A DNA stretch of 64,000 bases from Deinandra increscens subsp. villosa (lineage: Eukaryota; Streptophyta; Magnoliopsida; Asterales; Asteraceae), in contig JBCNJP010000003.1 in NCBI GenBank assembly GCA_039602395.1, forward strand, positions 68,049,917-68,113,916, in the 5' to 3' direction. Shown piece by piece: positions 32,473 through 43,753 of the stretch. Under the pieces are notes generated by a model, which ran no database searches, was not told the origin of the DNA, and saw only the letters and a list, made by a program, of their open reading frames with translations. The stretch's first letter is position 1, and the number at the start of each line of letters is the position of its first letter. The translations under genes were made by a program, and so were the position numbers.

Positions 32473-32844
32473 TGTTGGGCTATATATTGTAAGGCATGAA
32501 CATTAGATTGGGCTTTCATTGATTTGGGCTTAGTAGGGTTTACGATATGGGCTTAGTGGGCCGATTTCTTTTTGTTTATGATTGGGCTTAGGGTTTTGTA
32601 GAGGGTACTATATAAACCCTCATAGTGTTTATGATTGCTCAGCTTTTGAGATTACGATTTCTCTTTCTCTATTTGTAATTCCGATCGGTTTTCACTAGCT
32701 CAAAGAAAGTATTTGTGTTAAATTCAAGATTTGATCTTTGTTAAATCTATTTCTTCTACTTTCTTCTTGAATCAATCACTTACGAGGATTCCGCACTCGT
32801 TTGTGATATCAATATCGTGTCTTGGTAGATTCTCTGGACCTACA
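32473..32844 (+). repeat. 5' LTR of the SIRE-like element
   Basis: Begins TGTTGGGCTATATATTG and ends GGACCTACA. A TATATAAA box is at 32609-32616. Confidence 0.96.
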
Positions 32845-32846
32845 AT

Positions 32847-32858
32847 TGGTATCAGAGC
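32847..32858 (+). other. Primer-binding site, initiator-Met tRNA
   Basis: TGGTATCAGAGC two bases after the 5' LTR. Confidence 0.95.
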
Positions 32859-32952
32859 CAAGAATCACTGATTCGAGGTTCTCACGGTATTGGATTCAAG
32901 TGTTTTTCTGGAAAAAGGTTCGATTTTTGAAGGTTTTGAAGCTGTTCGAGGT

Positions 32953-33310
32953 ATTTACGATCTGCACTGCTGTTCTTGAGGTTTACGACATTTTTCTGGG
33001 TTTTATTGGGTGTTTACGACTGCAAGTTCTTGAAGTTCTTCATCGTGAAACAAGTTTACGAGTTCAAGCTGCAATTTTTAAGTGTTTACGATCCGAAAGT
33101 TGGTGTTTACGACTGTTCTTTATCGGAATCGTGTGTTTACGACTTTTCTTTGTCGGAATCATCAATTGTAATCGGAGTTTACGATTTTCTCAGCCGGAAT
33201 CGACGTTTACGATTATCTTCCATCGTAATCTGTGTTTACGATCTGGAGTTTACGACTTGCTGTGTGACTCAATCGTAATCGGTGTTCTCGATCGTAATCG
33301 AGTGTTCTCG
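32953..33310 (+). repeat. TTTACGA motif array in the SIRE-like gag leader
   Basis: Eleven TTTACGA heptamers (nearly all GTTTACGA followed by C or T) lie between 32954 and 33255, irregularly spaced, followed by GATCGTAATC variants to 33310. The same motif recurs in the leader of ORF3 (48754-48972) and once in the LTR. The open frame through this stretch is a by-product of the repeated motif. Confidence 0.85.
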
Positions 33311-33372
33311 ATCGTAATCTCCCTTTTTAGACATTTGGACTTTAGTTTTTTAAGTTTTCCTAAGCTTACGTT

Positions 33373-33845
33373 ATGGATTTCGAACCAAGCATGTATCAGA
33401 AGTTGGATTTTGAGATTGGATCCATCACTCGTCCACCAAGACTCACATCGGCGGATAACTTTCTGGAGTGGAAATATAGGTTTGAAAACCACTTGAAGAG
33501 TGTTAATCTAAGACTACGGAGAGCAGTAATTCATGGGCCATACACGCCTACACACTCAGAAGGAGTTAATGCGGGGAAATCTAAAAAGGAAGACGACTAT
33601 GATGATGATGATTGGGAAAGATGTAACAAAGCTGAGAGGGCGTTTGCTATTATGACTATGGCACTGACACCAGATATTGCACAAGGATTTAAGCACTGCA
33701 AGACTGCAAAGCAACTCTGGAATGCTTTGGTAGTGGCATATGAAGGAAATCCAGACATAAAGGCAAGCCGTAAGCAAATGCTGAAGCAGAAATTCAATCT
33801 GTTCAACCACATTCAAGGAGAATCCTTTGAAGCACAGGTGCAAAG
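33373..33845 (+). pseudogene. gag: SIRE-like Gag, N-terminal part
   Basis: Starts at the ATG at 33373 (MDFEPSMYQKLDFEIGSITR). It carries the UBN2-type copia Gag domain: FLEWKYRFENHL, then ERAFAIMTMALTPDIAQGF, KQLWNALVVAYEGN and KQMLKQKFNLFNHIQGESF. The frame is interrupted at 33846 by the Tat element and resumes in phase at 43002. The open frame beyond 33845 reads into the inserted LTR and is not part of Gag. Confidence 0.9.
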
Positions 33846-34439
33846 TGTTTTGGTCAAAAACTGCCTAAGCAATTAGTTGATCAAACTTTGTAAGTGAGGT
33901 AGCGTGTTTGATGTAAATAAAGATGAAAATGTAATTGTGAAGATTGACATGAGGATGTAACGAGGGAAAATCCAGGAATCCTTGAGTATCCTCAAGGAGC
34001 CTAGCAAAAAACCTCGGGGGCCGGTTCAAAGTACCTGCCTCCTAAAACTTTTATATAATAAATATCTTGAGTACAAATGAAATGAGCTCGTAATCTAAGT
34101 GTTGCAGAGAATTGTGATCGTAGAAGGAAGTAAAGAAAGGTGTTGTGTGTGCAAACCTAGAGCTCAGTTTAAATACGGATTACATTGTAACAATATTCCC
34201 TAAAAACTAGCAACTAACTCCACGTCCCTCACACGACCGTTAGAAGTCCACTCAGTCCACGTTTCCGTTAGTTGACCAGGTCTTTAGGACACGTGATCCA
34301 TGCTTGAGCTAACCTGCGAATAATAAACAAAAAAGGGGAAAGCAATAGTTAGTCAAGAAATTTAATTCAGGATCCTTACAGTGAAGTGCTTGCGAGCTGA
34401 TGCGAGCTGCTCAGTGTCTCCTGAATTCTAGTACCAACA
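33846..34439 (-). repeat. 3' LTR of the Tat-type element
   Basis: A 594-bp repeat, TG...CA ended, matching 42403-42996. Immediately right of it the minus strand reads ACTTGGGGGCAAT (about 34440-34452), the polypurine tract. Confidence 0.95.
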
Positions 34440-34452
34440 ATTGCCCCCAAGT

Positions 34453-34700
34453 TTTGGCAGTTGGCGCATGCAAGCCAGCTGTCGAAAATTTGAATTTGAG
34501 CCTTATCGCTAAGTAACTGTGATTTGATAGGAATTAGCTAGTCCCAACTTCCTAGGCGAGGTTCTCGTTAGTTTTTCCTTTATAACCCTCTCTTCGCTTT
34601 CATTATTCTTCACAGCTTTCACTCGGCGAAAACCCTAGAGCTTCTCCCATCTTCTCCAGGTTAGTTTCTTCTATCTCCCTTCTCGTTCTCTTTTCCGATC
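34453..34700 (+). promoter_or_regulatory. Promoter and leader of the antisense gene in the Tat-type element
   Basis: Between the polypurine tract and the antisense-gene ATG. A TTTATAA box at 34579-34585 is followed by a CT-rich leader with AAACCCTAGAG (34630-34640), a frequent plant 5' leader motif. It would drive transcription rightward, against gag-pol. Confidence 0.55.
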
Positions 34701-36473
34701 ATGGGGAAAAAGCTGTTACGATCATCGGCCACGGTCTCCAACCAAGTGGCCGACGAGTTTACTGACAAAGGACTCCTCCCGGCGACGGCGGAGGAGACCT
34801 GCAACTTTGACGATCGGAAGATCGCAATGTTGCAGCGTTCTGCGAGCTTTCCCGCCGGAGCTGAGTTCCATCCCTTCGTCCGTCTTTGAAAGCTGACCAT
34901 ATCTCCGACGACTGGGTCTGTTTCCTTCACTACCCTTTTCTGCTTGGAATGACATTTCCTTTCCCAGATTTGGTCACTGATTTCTTTTCGATCACCCACC
35001 TTGCCTACTCTCAAGTAATGCCCATGGTGTGGCGAATTCTTCTTTCTCTTCATCACCTGAACCAGACCCGTAACCTAAACATTGGGGTCGCCGAGATCTG
35101 CAAAGCGTACCGATTGGCCACACACAGTAACAACAGGTTTGTCTTGAAAATCAGAACTGGAGAAGCCCAGATGATCCCTAGGGTTTCTCACAATGACCAT
35201 GATTGGAAGCGTCAATTCTTCTTTGTCAAAAGGAGTAGCCTTGTTGGTTGCGAGAACCTTCCTACCCAGTGGGTTGTCAAGGGTAGGAAGAGTTTTAGTT
35301 ACATTCTGATTCCAAATACTCTTCAATTTTATTTAACTGATATGCTTGCTTTTTTGTCCTTACAGCGCCCAAGTTCGAAGCTCTAATCAAGCCAACCCGT
35401 GAATCCTCCAAGAAGCTCAAGGATCTCTTCAGCATTCCAGTGGCAGAAAGAAGTTGTCAACCCGAAGACGTTTCAAGTGCTAGAAGCATCACCCAGCAAT
35501 CTCTCAGCCCCTCAAGAACTATGTCAACAGGTATTTGTATGAGTCTGCTCTCTTTTTGTTTCAAGTTATTCTCTATGATTTCTGGAAACTGATCCCTTTC
35601 TGTATATGATGAAGCTCCAGGTTCAGCTTCCAACTTCTCCTTCAAGGACCTCAAACTGCTCATCGCGAAGAAAGAAAAAACCGAGGAGACCAGCAGCAGG
35701 GCTCCCACTGACCCTTCAGCCCCTAAGTTTCGAGCTCCCAGCACTCGATCCAAGACCTCTTCTACAAAGAAGCGCAAGGCTCCAGACTCCACTATCAATG
35801 TGGACAGCTTCGATGATCTCCCTCCTGTTGCAGCTGCTAACAAGTTGCTATCGCTGCAAGCTGTGGTGAACATTGTAAGTAATAGCACAATAATAGAGAA
35901 GTATGTTAACATTATAATTATAATACTTCCCTTGTTGATTCTGATGTGTTATGCTTTGGTGCAGGGTATCGACAAGCTGAGCCACGAGGTGATTGATCTC
36001 GAAGGCAAACTGGAGGCTATGGAGCAGAAGCTTGAAGCAGCTGAGCAGAAGCTTGAAGCCTCTGAGCTTAAACTTGACCAGGCCACGCTCCGTCTTAAGA
36101 AGGTGAGTAAGGCAGTAGCCAGCAACACACGCCATTATGAGAAGCAGCTCAAAGAAAAAGACGCTGCAGCTACTGAAGCCTTGAAGCTGGCCGAACAGAA
36201 CGCTCAATCTTCAGCCGCCATCAGCGTGTTGGAGTGTATGATTGAGATGGCGACTGCTGCACAGGCTGAAGGCTTCACTCCAGAGAGGTGGCCGGTTAAG
36301 GATTGGGAGGTGAGCCTCAAGAAGCTGTTGGCCGAGAGGGGGAAGCTTCTGAAAAAGCTGATAAGGAGGTTGAGCCGGAGGTCGAGAAGGAAGTTGAGAA
36401 GGAGAAGGGCAAGGAGGTGGAGCAGGCGGAGGCTGCTGGTGATAAGTTGGGCGATGAAGGCATTCTTGACTAG
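34701..36473 (+). pseudogene. Intron-containing antisense gene of the Tat-type element (Transposase_28-like)
   Basis: Four exons with GT-AG introns: 34701-35282, 35366-35530, 35621-35874 and 35965-36473 (TAG). Exon 1 has DDWVCFLHYPFLLGMTFPFP, then FSITHLAYSQVMPMVWRILL and WKRQFFFVKRSSL, which fits the Pfam family called putative gypsy-type transposon (Transposase_28). Exons 3-4 give a basic linker and a coiled coil with a repeated EQKLEA motif, then an acidic Glu/Lys-rich tail. Two one-base frameshifts break it, one near 34880 and one in the G run near 36340. Antisense ORFs here are known in Tat-lineage elements; their function is unknown. Confidence 0.82.
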
Positions 36474-37752
36474 GTCGGAGCCCACTTTTTTAGTTTGTTT
36501 GTTTGGTGGTTGGTTTTTGTGAAAAAATGGTTGTGGTGAAACAGATACAATGGTAACTTTACTTTTGGGAGCTTGGATGGAGGGACCTTGAGTTTCAAGG
36601 CGAAGTCCAAGCTCCTTAGACAATGTGGTTGGCCTCAGGTGGAGGGATCTTGGGTTCCAAGACGAAGCCTGGGGTCAACTTTTCTAATTTCCTGCATAAA
36701 TATAACTTAGTAGTATTTTGATCATCATGGTGTGTTGTGTATATTTTTGGTTATTTTGAAAAAATGTTTGAATGATGATCCGACAGGATGCTTAGTTTAA
36801 AAATTCTAAAGCCAATAAAACTTTGTCAATGTTAAGAAACCATGATGCTAGCCAATACTTGGTTAGTAATAAAAATATGCAATATACGCAGTACCAATGT
36901 CACCTGTTCAAAAGTAATTCAACTGTCGAGATAACCAGGATCCATGAGGATCCTTAGGAATCCTTAAGATATACTTGATGAAATTCCGATGAATCTGAGA
37001 ATAAGTCTTGAGCATTTAGGAACAAGTCAAACAGGGGTCAAGCCCAACCTTGTCTTCTGAGGTACGAAATGCTTTATAAGTCTTGGGTCTAAGCCAACTG
37101 GGGTCAAGCCCAAAAACTTGAGAGACACAAAAGTGCCTAAACCTTAGTTAATGTGAGAACATTAAAAACCTGTGTTATTCTGAGGACAAGCTCAAAAATA
37201 CTTGGGACTAAGCCAACTGGGGTCAAGCCCAAAAACTTGAGAGACACGAATGTGCCTAAACCTTGGTTGACATGAAAATGCCAAAAACCTTAGAATCTTT
37301 TCGAGATGACACGTCTGCCACCCATTTTGAAGTGCACTCTATGGCCAACAGTGATGAAATTATCAGCCACCCTCAGATGGACTGGTCGCACCACCTTGAA
37401 CCATAGGCCACCATCGTGCGCTTCTGGCGAGGTTCTTGCGCTCCTGGCGATTCCCATTAGTGAACGAGAAGGTGAAAACCTCCTAAACCATTTGACAGCA
37501 TTCAGAATGCTTTTGACTTAGAAGAGGTGATCAGCCTCTGGCTTATGGTAGGACGCTCAGAGCACCTACAAAACACTTCAAGGCTTGGTGAGGGGTGGGT
37601 GTTAGCTTGGCTAACACTCCTCCAATGCCTAAGTCAGTAATCATTCCACAAAGACAATAATATGAAATTGAAATAAGGGTAAAAAATCATACCTGAGGTT
37701 TTTGGAGTTTACATAAGGATTTTCGGATATGCTCAGGGGATCTAGAGAGCGC
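36474..37752. other. Non-coding part of the Tat-type element with degenerate repeats
   Basis: 3' flank of the antisense gene and of integrase. It has two copies of a TGGAGGGA-CTTG segment (about 36571 and 36640) and a diverged tandem repeat of about 119 bp at 37082-37300, recognisable by AAGCCAACTGGGGTCAAGCC at 37091 and again at 37210. No coding frame is supported. Confidence 0.7.
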
Positions 37753-40700
37753 TTACATAAAATATAACTTCAAGTGAATTGCGTTCCAAGCTCTTGGGAG
37801 CAGCTCACCTTCCATAGTAGCTTGCCTGTATGCTCCCTTTCCAGCTTCCGAATCTATTAGGTAAGGACCTTCCCATTTAGGTGCGAGTTTCCCATGTGCT
37901 GGATTGGTTGTATTTTGAAAAGCTTTCCTGAGCACCAGATCTCCTACTTGAAATCTTCTGATCCTGAGATTCCTGTTGTAAGACTTGGCTATTATTTGCT
38001 GGTACGCCGCCATTCTAAACTTTGCGAGGTCTCTGATTTCATCGACCGTTTCAAGATCTTCAAGGAGCTCTTACTTATTTGCTTCAAAATCCTGGCAGCT
38101 TGTTCTGGCAGTTGGCATCACCATTTCAGTGGGTATTACCGCTTCTGAACCAACCACTAGGGAAAATGGTGTTCGACCAGTGGCATTCTTGGAGGTCGTT
38201 CTGTCAGCCCACAATACGAAAGGTAGCTCTTCAGCCCATTTCCCCTTTTTGTCTCCTAGTTTCTTCTTAAGATTATTGATGATAATCTTATTGCTCGATT
38301 CCGCTTGGCCATTAGCTTGTGGATGTATGGGAGTTGAAGTTACCATTTTGATGCCCCATGCCTCACAAAAACTAGTCGTTCTTTTTCCAATAAACTGAGA
38401 CCCGTTGTCGCAAACTATTTCTGATGGGATTCCAGATCTTGTCAGAATGTTCCTTTTGATGAAGGAAATCACTTCCTTTTCTCTAACTTGAACAAAGGCT
38501 TCGACTTCAATCCACTTAGAAAAGTAGTCCGTCATGGCCAGCATGAAGACTTTTCCTCCAGGTGCTACAGGCAGTTTACCAACTATATCCATGCCCCATT
38601 TCATAAACGGCCAAGGAGATGATATTGAATGGAGCGGCTCAGCAGGCCGATGGAGGATATTGCCGTGCCGCTGGCATGCATCACACTTCTGAACAAAGGC
38701 CATTGCATCCTTCTTCATAGTAGGCCAATAGTATCCTGTTCTCAATACTTTGGAAAATAGTGATCTGCCCCCAGTGTGATTGCCACAATCACCTTCATGA
38801 ATATCCTGGAGTACCGCAAGTGCTTCAGGCTGCTCGAGGCATCTCAAGTATGGTCCTGCAAGAGATTTCTTGTATAAGATACCATTTATTATTGAATATG
38901 GGATTACCTTTGTTCGGAAGAGTCTGGAGTTCTCGCTTTTGGGGATTTCTCCTTCTTGGATAAATCTCCTGATAGGGTAAGTCCAGGATTCCTGAGGATC
39001 CTGAGAGTCTACCATTTCTTGATCTTTATCTGTTGTGACATCATTAACTTCTTGTTCTTCGATTGCCGGTGTCAGGATGTGAGTTATGGGAATCTTGACA
39101 CCTTCTGGGATCCTTAAGGATGATGCTAAATTTGCCAAAGCATCAGCTTCTGCGTTTTCTTCTCTAGGTACCTGTGATATGCTGCAATTTTCAAAGGATA
39201 ATGCTAACTGTTTTACAAGGTCTAGATATTTGGTTAGCCTTTCGCCTTTCACTGCATAGGATCCATTAAATTGGTTAGTTAATAACAAGGAGTCAATAAA
39301 AACTTGAATGTGTTGGATACCCATATCTTTAGCGAGTTGTAATCCTGCAATTAAAGCTTCGTATTCGGCTTCATTATTAGTAGCCTTGAATTCACAATGG
39401 ATAGATAGAGGGATAATGTCCCCCTGTGGCGATTTCAGTAGCGCACCCAATCCTGTTCCTCTAACATTAGATGCTCCATCTGTGTACAGGACCCAGCTGC
39501 CTGAAGCTTCTTCGAGCTGCTTGACCTCTAGTTCAACTTCTGGCAGTATATCGCTGCTGAAATCAGCCACAAAGTCTGCAAGGGTTTGTGACTTGATTGC
39601 TGTTCTTGGCTCATATATGATGTCATAGGCACTTAATTTAACTGCCCATTTCGCCATTCTTCCTGACATTTCAGGTTTTCTCAATACACACTTAACAGGA
39701 TAGTTAGTTTTCACATAAATAACATGAGTTTTGAAGTAATGTCTTAATTTTTAGGAAGCCATGACAAGGGCTAAGATTAATTTTTCTAAATAAGAATACC
39801 TGGTTTCGGTGTCTAATAATGTTTTGCTTACATAATATACCGGATGCTGTTGTCCCTCATGATCTTTCACAAGCACGGCACTTATTGAGCTGCTTGAAAC
39901 TGCTAAATAGAGAGATAGTGGTTCGCCCTTGACTGGTTGCATTAGAAGTGGAGCAGATGATAAATATTCTTTCAAGGAGCTCAGAGCTGCTTCATGTTTT
40001 TCACCCCATTCGAACTTTTTGTTCTTCTTCAATATGTCATATAATTCTTTGCTTTTTTCAGACGATCTTGATATGAACCTGTTGAGTGCTGCTACTCTGC
40101 CAGTTAGTCTCTGAACTTCTTTGACATTTGTTGGAGACTTCAAATTTATGATTGCTTGGATCTGTTCAAGGCTGGCCTTAATTCCTCTTTCAGTAACCAT
40201 GAAGCCCAAGAACTTGTCGGCTCTTACTCCAAAATGGCACTTGGAAGGATTCAATTTCATGTTGAACTGGTCCAAGATATCAAAAGCAGCTTGAAGGTCT
40301 CTAGGATGGTCCTTTGCTTCCTTCGATTTTACTACCATATCATCTATGTATACTTCCATGGTGTCCCCCAGTTTGTCTTTAAACATCATGTTGACTAGCC
40401 TCTGGTACGTGGCACCTGCATTTCGTAAACCAAAAGGCATTGCAATATAACAATAAATAACTGTGGGAGTCATGAAAGCTGTGTCTTCCTGATCTGATGG
40501 TTCCATTTGAATTTGTTGAAAGCCCGAAGATGCGTCCATAAAAGTTAGCATCTCGTGTCCAACAGTTGCGTCCACCATAGAATCGATGTGTGGTAGAGGG
40601 AATGGATCTTTTGGACAGGCCTTGTTTAGGTTTGTGTAGTCTACACATACCCTCCACTTACCGTTTTTCTTCTGGACTACCACCACATTAGCCAGGCATC

Positions 40701-41017
40701 GAGGATATTTAACTTCTCTGATCATTTTTTACTTGAGCAGCCTGTCAACTTCTTCTTGGATTATGATGTTTCTCTCAGGAGCGAACTTCCTTCTTTTCTG
40801 ATGTATTGGCCTGAAAGAATCATCTATACCAAGTTTATGAGTAATTAGATATACCTGTCATGTCTTCATGTTTCCATGCAAACGTTGTGACTCGGGACTT
40901 CAAGAGGCTCACGAGCTGCTCCTCAGTATCCTTAGGAATATTGGTTCCTACCAGCACTTTGATTTCAGGATCTTCAGGATTAAGTTGAACTTCTTTGATT
41001 TCCAACTCCTTTGTCAT
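37753..41017 (-). pseudogene. pol: Tat-type pol: RT, RNase H, archaeal-type RNase H, integrase
   Basis: Read from 41017 leftward: a pre-RT linker (TFAWKHEDMTGIS), then a frameshift near 40840. RT follows with WRVCVDYTNLNKACPKD, MPFGLRNAGATYQRLV and the YIDDMVVKSK active site near 40340. RNase H (LYLAVSSSSISAVLV) is followed by a second RNase H at about 39130-39520 (WVLYTDGASNVRGTGLGALL, NNEAEYEALIAGL). Integrase has a zinc-binding part ending CDACQRHGN and a DDE core (MDIVG, CDNGSQF, QAESSNK); the C-terminal GDLVLRK stretch ends at 37753. Stops lie near 40732, at 39751-39753 and at 38071-38073, otherwise in one frame. Protease is missing. Confidence 0.9.
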
Positions 41018-41047
41018 CTGAATTCTTCGTGCTGGTTTCTTTAATTG

Positions 41048-42328
41048 CTATGCTGAGCCAAATCCTTTGCATAGACAAGCTTCTTTGATGTTTACAGGAA
41101 TGGGGTTGATTTCCATTCGTTCCCTGTATTGTGCCACAAGCTCCTCAGGATCTGTGGTCCCATCGTAGAGTTTCATGTTGGGAGTTTGAAATCTTTTTGG
41201 TATCTCCACGTCACAGATGGGCCATGCAAATCTAGAAACTCTGTGGCTGCCTGCTGGCACTTCAGGAATTAGACGAATAACACCGGGAACACTTGAGATC
41301 ATGTCCTTTAACCTCTGAAGTTCCCTAGAGATAGTCGGGTTGACACCTGTATCCTGCACAGTTCCTTGGTTAGGGTTAGCATAAAAATTATCAAAGTTGT
41401 TACCAGCCGTGGAAGTTTGAAGATGGATCTGGGGTCCATATTCAGCATCTCTAAGGACGGTTGGCTCAGTTGTGGTTCCCACTTGCATGGGGATAAAGTC
41501 TCCCTCATGCATCTCCTGAGATGAACCTGGGAATGTGCCTGTAGATACAGTAGGATTAGAAAATAAGGATCCTTGAGGATCCTGAGCAGCTCGGAAGCGG
41601 CTCCGATATTGTTGGAATGGCTGAGATGAAGATCCCTGTAGCATCTGAGGAGTAGGCGCCGTTGGCCGCTGACTCCAGAGTTCATGAAGGTTCGTCGCAG
41701 CAAACCGCTGTGGTTGAGATACAGGTTGTTGTATCGAGACTATCGGCACTTGATGGCTTAAAAACCCGGCTGGTTGCTGACTCGAGCATCTCGGCAGCTG
41801 CTGACTTCCATATCCACTGTAGTAAGATTCTGGGGGCTGCTCGGAGTAGAACCCAGAGTATTCCAGATCTATCACCCTGGAAGCCTTCTAATGCTGAGAG
41901 CCTGAGAATCCTGCAGTAGTAGCTGTTGCAATACCTGACTTTGGAGCAGTAGAGGGATTTGCTTTCTGTTTCGGCTGCTCCGATATTTCCGGAGAGTCGA
42001 ACCCGAATGATTTTGGCATCAAAGGGCTAGTTTCCTCTACCGGTTTCTTTGATTTCTTCAATTCCATGATCTCCTTCATCATTTTCTCGTTGGTTTTGGT
42101 TTGTTCATCCGCATGGGCCTTCATTTGCCTGATCAAAACATAGAGATCATTATTAGAAATAGCAGAGTCAGTGGACGTACCTTGAGATCCAGTAAAAGTG
42201 GGGTATTCCACTTTTCTAGCATCGGTATCAGTCACTTTCTTCGTCATTGGGGGGAGACCAGTGTTGACAGTGGGCTTAGAGGATGAAATAGATTTTGAGG
42301 TAAATTTTTGTTGGTTCGACATTTTCAA
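41048..42328 (-). pseudogene. gag: Tat-type Gag remnant
   Basis: Begins at the Met at 42328 (MKMSNQQKFTSKSISSSKPT) and shares one frame down to 41048, with a TAG at 41888-41890. The middle is Gln/Ser/Pro-rich. The start of the Retrotrans_gag domain follows (VEIPKRFQTPNMKLYDGTTD, PEELVAQYRERMEINP). The domain is cut after CKGFGS: the next codons already belong to the linker before RT. The rest of capsid, the zinc knuckle and protease have been removed by an internal deletion near 41050 that kept the frame. Confidence 0.85.
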
Positions 42329-42382
42329 GAATCGATTATGGGAAGAAGATCAAGGCTCTTAATCGAATTCAAACACCGTTTG

Positions 42383-42399
42383 CCCCACGGTGGGCGCCA
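42383..42399 (-). other. Primer-binding site of the Tat-type element
   Basis: The minus strand reads TGGCGCCCACCGTGGGG three bases inside the 5' LTR edge. It fits a tRNA 3' end with CCA; I do not assign the tRNA. It differs from the Met-type sites of the other elements here. Confidence 0.75.
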
Positions 42400-42402
42400 A
42401 AT

Positions 42403-42996
42403 TGTTTTGGTCAAAAACTGCCTAAGCAATTAGTTGATCAAACTTTGTAAGTGAGGTAGCGTGTTTGATGTAAATAAAGATGAAAATGTAATTGTGAAAA
42501 TTGACACGAGGATGTAACGAGGGAAAATCCAGGAATCCTTGTGTATCCTCAAGGAGCCTAGCAAAAAACCTCGGGGGCCAGTTCAAAGTACCTGCCTCCT
42601 AAAACTTTTATATAATAAATATCTTGAGTACAAATAAAATGAGCTCGTAATCTAAGTGTTGCAGAGAATTATGATCGTAGAAGGAAGTAAAGAAAGGTGT
42701 TGTGTGTGCAAACCTAGAGCTCAGTTTAAATACGGATTACATTGTAACAATATTCCCTAAAAACTAGCAACTAACTCCACGTCCCTCACACGACCGTTAG
42801 AAGTCCACTCAGTCCACGTTTCCGTTAGTTGACCGGGTCTTTAGGACACGTGATCCATGCTTGAGCTAACCTGCGAATAATAAACAAAAAAAGGGAAAGC
42901 AATAGTTAGTCAAGAAATTTAGTTCAGGATCCTTACAGTGAAGTGCTTGCGAGCTGATGCGAGCTGCTCAGTGTCTCCTGAATTCTAGTACCAACA
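42403..42996 (-). repeat. 5' LTR of the Tat-type element
   Basis: A 594-bp repeat matching 33846-34439 with about 9 differences. CAAAG at 42997-43001 is the target duplication. Confidence 0.95.
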
Positions 42997-43001
42997 CAAA
43001 G

Positions 43002-43744
43002 GTTCGTGTCTCTGATGGCCGAAATGTCAAGCTACAATGTTCAACCAGATCAGGAAGATAAGAATCTGAAACTGCTGAATAGGTTACCCAAATCCTGGAA
43101 TACCAACATCTCCATCATTAAAGACAACAACAAGCTGAGTGAGCTATCTCTTGATGAGATGATCAACAAACTGAAGTCAAAACTTATTGATGACAAGCAG
43201 AGAGAGTTGAACCATATAAGCTCTTTTAGTTTGGCAGGAAAACTGAGGCACTGTTGTCAGAACAAGTGGAGTCTAAGCAAGATGGAAAGTCAACTGGAGT
43301 GGATCGAGCTCTGTCACAAAGTCAACTGCATTTGTGGCACAACCTCAAGCAAGTTCAAGTGGAGGTGTCAACCCTGATGCTACAAATGATCCCAACTTTG
43401 CCCTCGGAATGGGATTTATGAACAGTTATCATGCTCTTATGGCCGGAACTTTAGTACCTACTGATATGTTATCGGGTGAGCTAAACCAGATACATCCTAA
43501 AGATGTAGAGATGTTAGATGTTTCTTGGCAGATGGCAATGGCTGTTTTCAGAGCAAAGAAGTTCATGGCAAAGACTGGGAGAAATGTGTGGAAGGATCAA
43601 GATAAGATAAGGATGGGGTTTGACAAGCGCAAGCTGAGGTGCTACAACTGTGACGAGTACGGGCATTTCGCAAGAGAGTGCACCAAGCCGAGGAGAGAAA
43701 GAACAGAAGAAAGGAAAGCAGGAGATAGCAAAGGAAAGGAATAG
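43002..43744 (+). pseudogene. gag: SIRE-like Gag, C-terminal part
   Basis: Continues Gag in phase after the Tat insertion (FVSLMAEMSSYNVQP, LLNRLPKSWNTNIS). A one-base loss in the A run at 43239-43242 shifts the frame. It goes on as ALMAGTLVPTDM, then WQMAMAVFRAKKFMAKTGR and a CCHC knuckle, CYNCDEYGHFAREC, at about 43640-43681. A TAG at 43742-43744 ends the stretch, but the same frame continues into protease, so Gag and Pol were one polyprotein frame. Confidence 0.88.
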
Positions 43745-43753
43745 TCAAGTGCT

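Larger units (their letters stand above)
33846..42996 (-). mobile_element. Tat-type Ty3/gypsy retrotransposon nested in the SIRE-like gag
   Basis: LTRs at 33846-34439 and 42403-42996 (594 bp each, about 9 differences by eye) with target duplications CAAAG (33841-33845, 42997-43001). Minus orientation: primer site beside the right LTR, polypurine tract beside the left. It encodes Gag, RT, RNase H, a second (archaeal-type) RNase H and integrase, and on the opposite strand an intron-containing gene between integrase and the 3' LTR. The dual RNase H and the antisense gene mark the Tat lineage. Stops, a frameshift and a deletion removing protease make it non-functional. Confidence 0.93.

Noticed and set aside
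32822..33496. 224-codon open frame before the SIRE-like gag
   Set aside because: It begins inside the LTR, runs over the primer site, and is kept open by the repeated TTTACGA word; the real gag ATG is at 33373 in another frame.
34440..36530. Host gene between the Tat LTR and integrase
   Set aside because: Position, strand and a Transposase_28-like domain identify it as the antisense gene of the Tat element.
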